The notes under the pieces are model-generated. The model was given only the letters and a program-made list of their open reading frames with translations, was not told the origin of the DNA and searched no databases. This document shows, one piece after another, positions 15,367 through 23,933 of a stretch of 64,000 nt of DNA (the stretch's first letter is position 1; every line of letters begins with the position of its first letter). A program made the translations under genes and the position numbers. This stretch comes from Labilithrix sp. (GTDB lineage: Bacteria; Myxococcota_A; Polyangia; Polyangiales; Polyangiaceae). The DNA lies in NCBI GenBank assembly GCA_019637175.1, contig JAHBWD010000030.1, positions 1 to 64,000 of the forward strand, written 5' to 3'.

Positions 15367-16608
15367 TCACTGTAGCTCGTACTTGATCGTATAGGCGCCC
15401 TTTGCGGCGAGCACGCCTTCGGCCGCGACGTAGACCTTCTGCCCGCTCGTCACGGGGAACGTCATCGTCTCGACGGCGCCGGCGGCGCCGCTGTTCGCGC
15501 ACATGTTGGCCGCCTGCGACTGGTGGTCGGTGCACGTGCGCCGGGCGACGAGCATCAGGTTGACCGTGGGATCGGTCGGCGTGAGCGTGACCTTGAGGTT
15601 TCCGGTGCCGCGCGGCGTGATCTCGTAGATGTGATCGGAGGCGGCGTTGAGGTTGCTCTCGCTGACGGTGCACGAGCTGCCCGTCTTGGTGAACGTGTTG
15701 CCGTAGGGCGTCGTCGATCCCGTGCCGGTGACGGTGCGCCCCGGCCAGACGCTGACCGGGTGGCCCGGGCAGCCGTTGCCCGTCGTCGGGTCGCCGTTCA
15801 CCTGCTGGCAGCTGTTGGAGCAGCCGTCGTTCTCCGTCTTGTTGCCGTCGTCGCACGCTTCGTTCGCGTCGACCTTGCCGTCGCCGCAGAACGAGCCGGT
15901 CGTGAGCTTCATCGTGAGCTTGTACTTGCCCGCGCTGCCCGAGGCGCCGTCGACGACGAGGTAGTAGTCTTGGCCGGTCACGACGTTGTGCGTGAACTGC
16001 TCGAGGCCGCCCGCGCCGGTCGTCTCCGAGCACCTCACCTGCGAGCTCTCGTCGTCGCACGCCGTGCGGAGATAGACGGTCGGGTTGAACGCGCCGGTGC
16101 CCTGCACCTTCACGCTGAGCGAGCCGCTGCCCGTCGGCGTGAGGCGATAGACGTGATCGGCGCCGCCGCCCCCGACGACGCACGCGCCGGGCGCGCCCTT
16201 GAGATCGTCCTTCGCGCCGGTGGTGTCGCCGTCGATGATCATCTCCGCGGTCCCGAGCGCCGTGGGCTTGCCGGGGCACGACTCGACGGGCGAGCCGGGC
16301 GGTCCGGCCTCTTCCTTCACGGGCTCCTCTTCGGGGCCGGGGTTGAGCTCGTCTTCGCCGTTGGCCGTCGACTCGTCTTCGCCGCCCTCGCACACGCCGC
16401 CGCCGGTCGTGCAGGCTTCGAAGCCGGCGCCGTCTTCCTTGCACAGCTTCGTTCCTTCGGCGCGCGTCCCCGCGCACCGGCAGAACACGTTCGCGCCGGG
16501 CGTGCAGCGGCTCTTGCCGCCGGCCTCGGTCGTCGCCGAGCAGCCTTGCGCGCCGACGAAGATCGCGATTGCGGCGATCGCCGCGCCCAGAACGCCGTGC
16601 ATCTTCAT
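15367..16608 (-). CDS. DUF4215 Cys-rich lipoprotein (paralogue of the next gene downstream)
   Basis: 413 residues. Start ATG 16608 has GGAGGA just upstream; signal peptide MKMHGVLGAAIAAIAIFVGA and lipobox AQGC. The same N-terminal Cys module as its neighbour (NVFCRCAGTRAEGTKLCKED), then a beta-rich domain, the DUF4215 repeat (CGDGKVDANEACDDGNKTEN) and a second copy of the beta-rich domain. So it is like the downstream protein with one extra domain. Its start overlaps the stop of the matrixin gene by four bases (ATGA), showing coupled translation. Confidence 0.83.
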   Translation of the reverse strand: MKMHGVLGAAIAAIAIFVGAQGCSATTEAGGKSRCTPGANVFCRCAGTRAEGTKLCKEDGAGFEACTTGGGVCEGGEDESTANGEDELNPGPEEEPVKEEAGPPGSPVESCPGKPTALGTAEMIIDGDTTGAKDDLKGAPGACVVGGGGADHVYRLTPTGSGSLSVKVQGTGAFNPTVYLRTACDDESSQVRCSETTGAGGLEQFTHNVVTGQDYYLVVDGASGSAGKYKLTMKLTTGSFCGDGKVDANEACDDGNKTENDGCSNSCQQVNGDPTTGNGCPGHPVSVWPGRTVTGTGSTTPYGNTFTKTGSSCTVSESNLNAASDHIYEITPRGTGNLKVTLTPTDPTVNLMLVARRTCTDHQSQAANMCANSGAAGAVETMTFPVTSGQKVYVAAEGVLAAKGAYTIKYELQ

Positions 16609-17558
16609 GGTCTCCTCCAAGATCCCCGGTTCGAAGCTCGACGACGCGCGAGCGTCGTCGCAAGTGCTCCCAGCCCCAACACCGCGAGCGAAGCGCCCGC
16701 GGACTTCGTCGCGCCGTTGCCCTCGCCCGGCGCGCTCGCCACCGTGCACGCGGCGGCCGCGTCTGCGGGATCGGGGCACTCCGGATCGAAGCCGCCGCGC
16801 GGCTCGACGTTGCACACGACGCCGCTGCCCGGCGGATAGATCGCGCAGACGGCCTTCACGTCGTCGGGCGTGAGCGTGCGCTGCGCCACCGATCCGGGCG
16901 AGTACGACGCGAACATGACCGCGCTCGGATCCGACGAGTGGGCGATGCCGATGAAGTGACCGACCTCGTGGGTCAGGATCGCCTGGAGGTCGTACTGCAC
17001 CTTGCGGGGATCATCGGTGATCGTCACCGTGTTGTTCGCGGTGTTGACCTCGATGTCCGCATCGTAGATCTCGCCGGTCTGGTCGTTGTAGGTCACGCTC
17101 GTCTTCGCGAGCGTTCCGTCGATGCCGCGGTACTTCCAGTCGTCGTCCTGGAAGAGAACGACGTTCACGTTGCGGCCTTCTTTGTTGTACTCGCTGCGCT
17201 TGCACGCGACCGGGTCGCGCTCCTGGAACGCCATCGACGCCGTCTTGCCGTCGGGGCACGTGACGTCGGTCCACGCCTGGAACGTCTTCTTGATGATGTC
17301 GCGCGTGTCGACCGGATCCAGATCCTGCGTGCCGAGCTCGTTGACCGCATAGCTGATGCAGCTCGTCGGCCAGAACAGCTTCTCGCCCTCGGCCGGGCAG
17401 TTGTCTTGGTCGGTCTTGCACTCCTTGGTGGAGGTCGCGCGGCACGTCGTCGATCGGCAGAACGCCGACGCGTCGCCCGCGACGGCGAGGATCGCCGCCC
17501 CCGCGACGAACGCCGCGAAGGTGGATCCCTGCTTGCCGTGCTTCGCCGTCCTCCACAT
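16605..17558 (-). CDS. Exported matrixin-like zinc metalloprotease
   Basis: 317 residues. Signal peptide ends ASAF. The zincin motif HEVGHFIGIAHS (HExxHxxGxxH) sits near residue 206, with the downstream Met-turn candidate SAVMFASY, as in matrixins. The N-terminal part contains a Cys-rich segment (CRSTTCRATSTKECKTDQDNC). The C-terminus has a hydrophobic segment and Arg-rich end (LGALATTLARRRASNRGS), resembling a sorting or anchor tail, though the MYXO-CTERM Gly-Cys is absent. First gene of a three-gene operon with two DUF4215 lipoproteins; the products may act together at the cell surface. Confidence 0.88.
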   Translation of the reverse strand: MWRTAKHGKQGSTFAAFVAGAAILAVAGDASAFCRSTTCRATSTKECKTDQDNCPAEGEKLFWPTSCISYAVNELGTQDLDPVDTRDIIKKTFQAWTDVTCPDGKTASMAFQERDPVACKRSEYNKEGRNVNVVLFQDDDWKYRGIDGTLAKTSVTYNDQTGEIYDADIEVNTANNTVTITDDPRKVQYDLQAILTHEVGHFIGIAHSSDPSAVMFASYSPGSVAQRTLTPDDVKAVCAIYPPGSGVVCNVEPRGGFDPECPDPADAAAACTVASAPGEGNGATKSAGASLAVLGLGALATTLARRRASNRGSWRRP

Positions 17559-17742
17559 GGCCCCACGCCCTCAGGTGCATGGCGCATGCCGATGTAGGAC
17601 AAGGTATGTTGCTCGCGGAACGCCCACGATTCCAAGCGATTCCGCTCTCACCGCAAGGCGATCCGCCGGTCTCGGCGTGGCCGCGAGGATCCCGCGGGAT
17701 CCACCTGGCGCGCGCGACGGACGCGGCGCGGACGAGCGGCGG

Positions 17743-17789
17743 ACAAAAAAAAGAGGCCGCCACCCGCGGGCTCTCACGGGTGCGGCCTC
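17743..17789 (-). terminator. Intrinsic terminator on the minus strand
   Basis: A 13-bp stem with one bulged base (17753-17766 with 17777-17789), loop 17767-17776, followed on the minus strand by eight T (complement of A 17745-17752). It ends a minus-strand transcript coming from the right, about 185 bases before the matrixin start at 17558. Confidence 0.9.
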
Positions 17790-17990
17790 ACCTGAACCGG
17801 CGACGACTGGAGAGCGCCTCGCGGTCCGGAGTAGATAGCCATCGAAGGAGCGAAGTGACGCCGAGGAGAGGGGGAGCGGTAAGACGTCCACCTCGCCGCC
17901 TTCGATGTCTGCGTTCGAGTATTGCTCGCGGCGTGCCTGTGGCGTTCGAGCGCGAAGCGACGCCGCGCATCTCATTTCTTTCGTAGATCC
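17745..17990 (-). ncRNA. Candidate structured small RNA or terminated leader
   Basis: No credible gene lies between 17559 and 18074, yet a strong minus-strand terminator stands in it. Upstream of the terminator the DNA contains a perfect 9-bp inverted repeat (17840-17848 with 17899-17907) enclosing about 50 bases with further complementary blocks (GACGCC/GGCG and CCTC/GAGG). This could be an independent small RNA of up to ~250 nt or an attenuated leader of the matrixin operon. The 5' end is a guess; no known RNA family recognised. Confidence 0.4.
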
Positions 17991-18074
17991 TAGCGGGTGA
18001 TCCGACTCACGCGGATCGGCGCTCGTCCACTCGGGCTGGTCGCGTTTTGCTCGCCTCGTGGTCGACCGCGTACG

Positions 18075-18494
18075 ATGGCGAAAATGATCTCGCGCATGAC
18101 GTTGGTCGCTCTCGTCGTTGCCTCTCACGCAACGTGCGCGCGCTGCTCCGAGAGCGGCGGCAGCGAGAGCGACGCGACGACGTCTCTCGACGGATCGCGC
18201 GCGACACCTTCACGCGTCGGGAGCTGCGATCGCGTCACCGCGAGCAGCCTCTGCTCGGAGTACAGCGGCGGTTACCTCGCGCAGTACGAGGCGGTGCTCA
18301 CCTCGGCGTGCGGGAAGCTCTCGGGCACGTTCGTCTACGCGGAGTGTCCCAACACGTCGGTCCTCGGATCGTGCGCGCTGTCGACGGGGGAGGTTCGCAA
18401 GTTCTACGCGAGCGGCGCGCAGGCGTACGACGCGACGCGCGCAGAGAGCGAGTGCGAAGGTTCGTACAAGGGAACGTGGGCAGCGCTCCGCTGA
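18075..18494 (+). CDS. Small exported Cys-containing protein
   Basis: 139 residues from ATG 18075; ATG 18084 (MISRMTLVALVVASHATC) is an alternative giving a tighter signal peptide with a lipoprotein-like Cys. The mature part has about nine cysteines (CARCSES; CDRVTASSLCSEY; CEGSYKGTW) and aromatic residues in a compact domain. No family recognised. It is followed 52 bases later by a protease gene in the same direction. Confidence 0.6.
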   Translation: MAKMISRMTLVALVVASHATCARCSESGGSESDATTSLDGSRATPSRVGSCDRVTASSLCSEYSGGYLAQYEAVLTSACGKLSGTFVYAECPNTSVLGSCALSTGEVRKFYASGAQAYDATRAESECEGSYKGTWAALR

Positions 18495-18546
18495 CGTGAC
18501 GTGTCCCATCGTGGACGGTCTCGGGCTTGCAGCTCCTCCGAGCGAC

Positions 18547-19401
18547 ATGACACCGAGGACGTTTTACGTCGCAGCGTGCGCCGCTGCGCTCACGTGCGTG
18601 CCGTTCGGCGCGGGCGCGTTCGAGGTCAAGCGCTCGTCGGGCGGACAGCTCGTCCGTTGGCCGAGCGCGAGCGTGTCGTGGACGCTCGATGACTCGATGG
18701 TCGCGCTGAGCGCCCCCGAAGACGCGCTCGCGGCCGCGCTCGGCGCGTGGAGCGACAGGGAGGGGGCGCCGTCGCTCTCGATCGTGAGCGAGAGCGCGCC
18801 GCTCGTGCCGCGGGCCGACGGCGTCAACGGCGTCTTCTACGCCGCGGAGGGGCTCGCCGGTCTCGTCGAGAAGGGGAGCCGGAACGAAGACGCGCTCGCG
18901 CTCACCATCGTGTCCTTCGACGAGCGCACCGGGGCGATCGTCGACACCGACATCGTGATCAACGGGACGTACCGCTTCTCCTCGAAGAGCGCGCTCGCGC
19001 CCGCCGCGGCCCAGGGCGCCGACGACGACGGCTACGATCTCTCGCGCGTCCTCGCCCACGAGGTCGGCCACGCGCTCGGGCTCCGCGACGAGCCGGCGAT
19101 CCCGGAGGCGCTCATGTACCCCGTTCTTCAGCGCGTTCGGCGCGCGGGCGTCGAGCCGAGCGCGGACGATCTCCGCGGTCTGCGCGCGCTCTACGCGAGC
19201 GGCGCGTCGTCGTCGTCGCGCGACGATCGATCGAGCGGCTGCGCGATCGGCGCGAGCCCGTCGTGGGAGCGAGGCGCGCTCGTCGCCGTCGCGCTCGTCG
19301 CGATCGTGCTCGCGCGCCGCTCACGTCAGGAGAAGGACTCGTCGGCGTCGAGCGGCGCGTCGCCGATGCTCGCGAGCGCGTCGACCGCCTCGCGATCGTG
19401 A
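18547..19401 (+). CDS. Matrixin-like metalloprotease with MYXO-CTERM-like tail
   Basis: 284 residues. Signal peptide MTPRTFYVAACAAALTCVPF; zinc-binding motif HEVGHALGLRD near residue 174, where the third ligand is Asp instead of the matrixin His (HExxHxxGxxD, as in snapalysins). The C-terminal part SSGCAIGASPSWERGALVAV then a hydrophobic segment and LARRSR fits a MYXO-CTERM sorting signal (Gly-Cys, helix, Arg cluster). Unusually ~20 residues continue after the Arg cluster and the gene overlaps the convergent HD-GYP gene by 76 bases; a frameshift or sequencing error near 19325 could explain this. Confidence 0.8.
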   Translation: MTPRTFYVAACAAALTCVPFGAGAFEVKRSSGGQLVRWPSASVSWTLDDSMVALSAPEDALAAALGAWSDREGAPSLSIVSESAPLVPRADGVNGVFYAAEGLAGLVEKGSRNEDALALTIVSFDERTGAIVDTDIVINGTYRFSSKSALAPAAAQGADDDGYDLSRVLAHEVGHALGLRDEPAIPEALMYPVLQRVRRAGVEPSADDLRGLRALYASGASSSSRDDRSSGCAIGASPSWERGALVAVALVAIVLARRSRQEKDSSASSGASPMLASASTASRS

Positions 19402-20306
19402 TGCGTGCCCGCCTCGCGCGAGAGCTCGGCGATCGCCTCGCCGTGCGTGCGGCGACGGCGATAGGGGCGTCCTTGGGTGAGGGCGTCGTACGCGTCGGCG
19501 ACCTGGAACGCGCGGACCGCGGGGGGGATCGCGGCGCCGTCGAGGCCGTCGGGGTAGCCGCGCCCGTCCTGCCGCTCGTGGTGCGCGCGGATCACCGGCA
19601 GCGCCGCCCGGAGCGCCGGCATGGCGCTCACGATGCGCTCGCCGGCCGCCGGGTGACGCTCGAGCGCCCCGCGATCCTCCGGCGTGAGCGGACGACCGCG
19701 CGCGAACACGTGCTCGGGCACGGCGACCTGACCCACGTCGTGGAGGAACGCGCCGAGCCGCGCCTCCTCGATCTCGGGCGCGGAGAGCCCCATCGCGGCG
19801 GCCACGCGCGCCGCGCCTCGCGCGAGGCGGTCGCGATGCGCGCCGTCTTCGTGGGCCGGTCGCGCGAGGCCGCCGGCGACGCGGCGCGCGAGCGCCTCGC
19901 GCTCCGTCGCCGACGTCGGCGCCTCGATGCGCGCGCGGAGCTGCTCGAGCACGAGGTCGCCGAGGTTGGCGATCCGCCGCTTGCTCAAGATCGCGTGGAC
20001 CTTCGCCTGCGCGAGCGAGCCGAGCTTCGGCTCGAGCTCGGGATCGGCGCTGATGAGCACGCGCAGCGCGTCGGGCGCGACGTCGGCGACGTTCGCGAGG
20101 AACTGCGCGCCGCAGGCCGCGGGCATGTGCAGGTCGCTGATGACGACGTGAGGCGCGTCGCGCCGCGCCACCTCGAGCGCCTCGTTCGGATCCGACGTCG
20201 CGATCGGCTCGAGGCCGAGCGAGCGCAACGTCCGCGAGACCGCGCGGAGCACGAGCGGCTCGTCGTCGAGCAGCAGGACTTTCCTCGGAGGCCCGTTCCA
20301 GGTCAC
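19326..20306 (-). CDS. Response regulator with HD-GYP domain (c-di-GMP phosphodiesterase type)
   Basis: 326 residues. Receiver domain residues ~8-125: LLLDDEPLV acidic pocket, phospho-acceptor Asp in VVISDLHMP, Lys in ILSKRR. HD-GYP domain ~140-310: FLHDVGQ (HD pair), HPAAGERIV, HHERQDGRGYPDGLDG (GYP motif) and VADAYDALT. The usual HDxGK signature has Gln in place of Lys, so activity may be altered. Known family role: hydrolysis of cyclic di-GMP in response to a sensor kinase. No kinase gene is nearby. Confidence 0.9.
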   Translation of the reverse strand: MTWNGPPRKVLLLDDEPLVLRAVSRTLRSLGLEPIATSDPNEALEVARRDAPHVVISDLHMPAACGAQFLANVADVAPDALRVLISADPELEPKLGSLAQAKVHAILSKRRIANLGDLVLEQLRARIEAPTSATEREALARRVAGGLARPAHEDGAHRDRLARGAARVAAAMGLSAPEIEEARLGAFLHDVGQVAVPEHVFARGRPLTPEDRGALERHPAAGERIVSAMPALRAALPVIRAHHERQDGRGYPDGLDGAAIPPAVRAFQVADAYDALTQGRPYRRRRTHGEAIAELSREAGTHHDREAVDALASIGDAPLDADESFS

Positions 20307-20324
20307 GACGTCAGCTCGCTTCGA

Positions 20325-22529
20325 TCACTGGCCGTGGAACTCGCGTGACTGCTTCATGACGAGCTGACCGTTTTGCAGGAGCTTGAACTCCATGTCGAGG
20401 CTACGCGGCTTCGCGTCGTCGAGCCAGACGTAGCGGCAGTCGCCGCCGAAGTAGCCGGGCTTCGCCTTGCAGTACGCGATCTCGACCGCCTTCGCGAGCT
20501 CGGTGACCTGGTTCATCTGCGCTTCGGTCATGACGCTGCCGGTGAGCGCCGGGCCGCCGGCCGTGGGCCGCGCGAAACGCGTCACGGTGAAGCGCGTCGG
20601 CCGATTGATCCCTCCGAAGGTGGCCATCGTCATCTGCGAGATCGTTCCGGGATCGGGGTTGGTCACGAGGTTGTTGTTCCTCTGGAGGCTCAACGTATAC
20701 GCGAGGTAGTCGCTGTTGACAGCGCGCGTGATGACGACGCCGTTGGCCGCGACCTCGCTCTCGGTGTCGTACGCGGGAACGATCGCGAGGCCCATGCCCG
20801 CCGTCGCGTGATCGAGGCGAGCGAACGAGCGCTCCTCGATCGCGCGCGGGTTCCACAGGCTCGCGTACACGCCCTTGATCGCGCACTGCACCGTCTTCGG
20901 CTTGATCTCGAGCTTGGTGACGGGCCCGTCCTGCTCCGCCTCGATGCGGCACGCCATGTCGGGCGCGTCGACGCTCGAGAGCTTCACCGCGAAGCTGTCG
21001 TGCAGCCCCGCGCCGTCGAAGTTCGGGATGTCCTCGGCGTTCGCGCTCGAGCGCACCTTGAGCTTCTGGACGCCGGGCGCGAGCGTCTCGAGTCGCGCGA
21101 CCTGCGCCTTCACGTCGGCGAGCTGCGCGGGCGGCACCGTCGCCTTGTAGAACATGCCTTGGACCTCGGCGGCGAGCGCGCGGCGCGCGTTGGGTGAGAG
21201 GTCTCCGCCTTTCTCCTGGGCGACGAGCGCGTCGACCTTCGCCTTGAGCGCTGCGTTCGCCGGAAGCGCGAGGAAGTCGCGGTAGTACTGCACCGGGATC
21301 GCGAAGCCCTGGGGCACGAGGTCGTAGCCGATCTTCGCGCTCTGCGAGCCCGCTTGGTTCTTCCGTCCGAGGACGCCGCGGTTCGCGAGGAAGCCGAGCA
21401 TCGCGGCCTTGCCGCCGAAGCGGTTGCCTTGCTGCGTGCACGCCGGCGTCAGCGTCGGGCACATCTGGTCGTACCAGACGAGGTTCGGCTCGTTCACGAT
21501 CGGGAGCTGTTGCCACGGACGGTTCGTGCGCTCGCGGAGCTTCTGCTCGACGATCGCGGCGGTGGTCGCCTCGATCGCGAACGCGGTCTTGCCCACCGTG
21601 AGGTGGACCGGCGCGTCCTTGAAGGGCGCGAGCTGCGCGTGATCGAGCGCGGCGTCGCGCAGCACCATGTTCGGCGTGCCGCGCTCCTTCGACTTGAGGT
21701 TGACGTGCGACGTCACGTCCTGGAACACCTTCGTGATCGTCCCCGCGACGACCGAGAGATCGAGCGGTAGCTCGTCGAAGACGACGATGTCCGTCGGGCG
21801 CACGTTGCCGAGATCCTGCGGGAAGATCCGGAGGTAACCCCAGGCCTCTCCCGGGTTGAGCGGGAGGTACTTCACGGCGCCGAGGATCTGCTCGATCGTC
21901 ATCGCCTCGTAGCCGAGCGCGCGCAGCTCGTCGCCGATCGTGGCGAACGACTGCTGCGGGCCGCCGGCGACGAAGGCCATCCGCGCGCCCGGGATGGAGA
22001 ACGAGCGCTTGATCACCTTCAGGAGCTCGAGGATCCCGCCTTCGTGGATCACGTCGTCGGGATAGAGCTGCACGGCGAAGAGCGGCGGCGCGCCCTCCTC
22101 GAGCTGGTACGTCTGGATCGTGCCGGCGTAATACCGCTTGTCGTTCGTGAAGTAGGTGACGTCGTTGAACTCCTGCCCGCCCTCGGCGATGCCGAGCTGC
22201 CGCTTGGCGAAGTCGTAGTGGTACTTGGCGTAGTCGGGCGTGCGCCCGTCGACCGTGTAGCGCGCGTTGATGAAGTACGGTTTCTTCGCGCCCGGATCGC
22301 GCGCGTCCACGAGGAACTTCATCGTGCGTCCGGCCTGACCGAAGCCGCCGCCCTCGAGGCTCATCGCGTCGTACGTCCGCTTGCTGCGGATCGACTGGAC
22401 GCTCAGGCGCGTCGCCAGCTCGTCTTCGGCGTCGCCGGTCTCTTCTTCGGGGGCGTCCGCGCACGCGCTCGCGAACGGCGCGGCGGTGACGGCCAGGCAG
22501 AGCGAGAAGAACAGGGCGCGGACGCTCAT
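20325..22529 (-). CDS. Exported lipoprotein with PEP/pyruvate-binding (ATP-grasp) domain
   Basis: 734 residues. Start at 22529 gives signal peptide MSVRALFFSLCLAVTAAPFA and lipobox SAC. The N-terminal ~330 residues are a globular domain of unknown type. From ~370 on the sequence follows the PEP-synthase/pyruvate phosphate dikinase N-terminal nucleotide-binding domain: NRFGGKAAMLGFLANRG, VPQGFAIPVQYYRDFL, VRSSANAEDIPNFDGAGLHDS, YASLWNPRAIEERSFA. The phosphohistidine and PEP-binding domains are missing. An exported protein with this ATP-grasp fold is unusual, since ATP is scarce outside the cytoplasm; the ligand is unknown. Confidence 0.82.
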   Translation of the reverse strand: MSVRALFFSLCLAVTAAPFASACADAPEEETGDAEDELATRLSVQSIRSKRTYDAMSLEGGGFGQAGRTMKFLVDARDPGAKKPYFINARYTVDGRTPDYAKYHYDFAKRQLGIAEGGQEFNDVTYFTNDKRYYAGTIQTYQLEEGAPPLFAVQLYPDDVIHEGGILELLKVIKRSFSIPGARMAFVAGGPQQSFATIGDELRALGYEAMTIEQILGAVKYLPLNPGEAWGYLRIFPQDLGNVRPTDIVVFDELPLDLSVVAGTITKVFQDVTSHVNLKSKERGTPNMVLRDAALDHAQLAPFKDAPVHLTVGKTAFAIEATTAAIVEQKLRERTNRPWQQLPIVNEPNLVWYDQMCPTLTPACTQQGNRFGGKAAMLGFLANRGVLGRKNQAGSQSAKIGYDLVPQGFAIPVQYYRDFLALPANAALKAKVDALVAQEKGGDLSPNARRALAAEVQGMFYKATVPPAQLADVKAQVARLETLAPGVQKLKVRSSANAEDIPNFDGAGLHDSFAVKLSSVDAPDMACRIEAEQDGPVTKLEIKPKTVQCAIKGVYASLWNPRAIEERSFARLDHATAGMGLAIVPAYDTESEVAANGVVITRAVNSDYLAYTLSLQRNNNLVTNPDPGTISQMTMATFGGINRPTRFTVTRFARPTAGGPALTGSVMTEAQMNQVTELAKAVEIAYCKAKPGYFGGDCRYVWLDDAKPRSLDMEFKLLQNGQLVMKQSREFHGQ

Positions 22530-22662
22530 GGGGGCTCGCGCGAGTGTGGCATATATCAACACCTTTGCAACCAGCGGCCTACATTTGTTCACACGAGAAA
22601 GATCCGTTGAAACGGGCCTGTCGTTGCAAAGTGCGGCGCGACTTCGATAGCCTCGCCCGCCG

Positions 22663-23925
22663 ATGAAGTCAGCCGCGCGTCAGAAGCGTGAGAAGCGGGA
22701 GCCCCGCCAGGGGATGCCCCGGATCCAACTGTTCGGGATGGTCCTGCTCGCGCTCGTCGCGATCTTCGCCTTCGCCAACAAGGTCGGCGCGCAAGGCAGC
22801 GCCCCGGCGAAGCCGGCCGCGGTCAAGCCTGCGCCGAAGGTCGATCCGAAGCACGCGGCCGAGAAGCTCGATCCGAAGGCCGCCGAAGCGAAGGCCGCCG
22901 AGGCGAAGGCCGCCGAAGCGAAGGCCGCCGAGCCGGCGCACGAGCACGAAGAGAAGAAGGGCGAGGCCGGCGGACAGAAGGAGCCGGAGACGGCCGAGCA
23001 GCTCAAGACCGCCGTGCTCGAGGATCCCGAGAAGGGCGGCGTGCCCATCCACAAAGAGGGCCCCTTCCGCTCCGCGTTCGCGTCGCCCGGCCAACCGCTC
23101 GTCACCGCGAAGGTCGGCGTGCTGCTCGAGAACGTCGAAGAGTACGACATCAAGAAGGGCTCCTTCACGGCGCACTTCTATCTCTCGATCGCCAGCGACA
23201 AGCCGATGCCCGAGATCAGCTTGAACCCCACGAACGGCAAGATCGACTCGAAGGAGGTCCTCGCCGATCTCCCGACGTTCAAGTTCTACAAGATGGCGGG
23301 CACGTTCAACAACAAGCCCGACCTCCACGCGTATCCGTTCGACACCCAGGAGCTCGTCATCGAGCTCGAAGACGACTCGACGGGTCAGGATCGCTTGCGG
23401 CTCCTCACCGACGTCGAGCACACGTCGCTCGACGCCGGTTTCAGCGTGCCCGGATGGGACATCTCGTTCATCCGTGCGCGCATCCTCACGCACTACTATC
23501 CCGATCGCTTCGACAACGACGACCTCTATTACTCGCGCTACAAGTTCTCGCTCGGCATCAAGCGCTTCGCGACGAGCGCGGTCTTCACCGTCTTCGTGCC
23601 GGCGCTCGTCATCGTGCTCATCTCGCTCTCGGGCCTCTGGTTCCCACGCGACGAGCTCGAGGTGCGATGCAACGCGACGACGCCCATGCTCGCGGCCGCG
23701 GTGCTCTTCCACTTCGCGCTGATGCAAGAGCTCCCGGCGACCGCCTACCTCTCACGCGCAGACAAATTGATGATGGGCGTCTACGCCTGCCTCGGGATCC
23801 ACATGCTCTCGTCGTGGATCTGGTTCGTCTTCGACGAGAAGTACACGGAGACGCTCTTCCGCTGGTCGAAGTACATCCTCTGTCCGATCACCTTCGCGAT
23901 CATGGCCGTGGGGATCTTCCTGTGA
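22663..23925 (+). CDS. Pentameric ligand-gated ion channel (Cys-loop receptor-like) homologue
   Basis: 420 residues. Residues ~20-42 are an N-terminal hydrophobic segment (signal or TM). A linker with four repeats of AAEAK and a Lys/Glu/Pro-rich stretch follows to ~110. The extracellular domain (~130-300) contains the superfamily hallmark DLHAYPFDTQELVIELED. Four C-terminal membrane segments follow in the correct order: TM1 with the conserved Pro (VFVPALVIVLISLSG), TM2 (TPMLAAAVLFHFAL), TM3 (LMMGVYACLGIHML) and TM4 (ILCPITFAIMAVGIFL). As in prokaryotic GLIC/ELIC proteins there is no Cys-loop disulfide. Ligand unknown. Two paralogous lipoproteins follow. Confidence 0.85.
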   Translation: MKSAARQKREKREPRQGMPRIQLFGMVLLALVAIFAFANKVGAQGSAPAKPAAVKPAPKVDPKHAAEKLDPKAAEAKAAEAKAAEAKAAEPAHEHEEKKGEAGGQKEPETAEQLKTAVLEDPEKGGVPIHKEGPFRSAFASPGQPLVTAKVGVLLENVEEYDIKKGSFTAHFYLSIASDKPMPEISLNPTNGKIDSKEVLADLPTFKFYKMAGTFNNKPDLHAYPFDTQELVIELEDDSTGQDRLRLLTDVEHTSLDAGFSVPGWDISFIRARILTHYYPDRFDNDDLYYSRYKFSLGIKRFATSAVFTVFVPALVIVLISLSGLWFPRDELEVRCNATTPMLAAAVLFHFALMQELPATAYLSRADKLMMGVYACLGIHMLSSWIWFVFDEKYTETLFRWSKYILCPITFAIMAVGIFL

Positions 23926-23933
23926 GGCGCGCC

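Noticed and set aside
17571..18128. Minus-strand frame of 185 codons across the intergenic region
   Set aside because: It runs straight through a strong terminator hairpin and has no protein-like composition.
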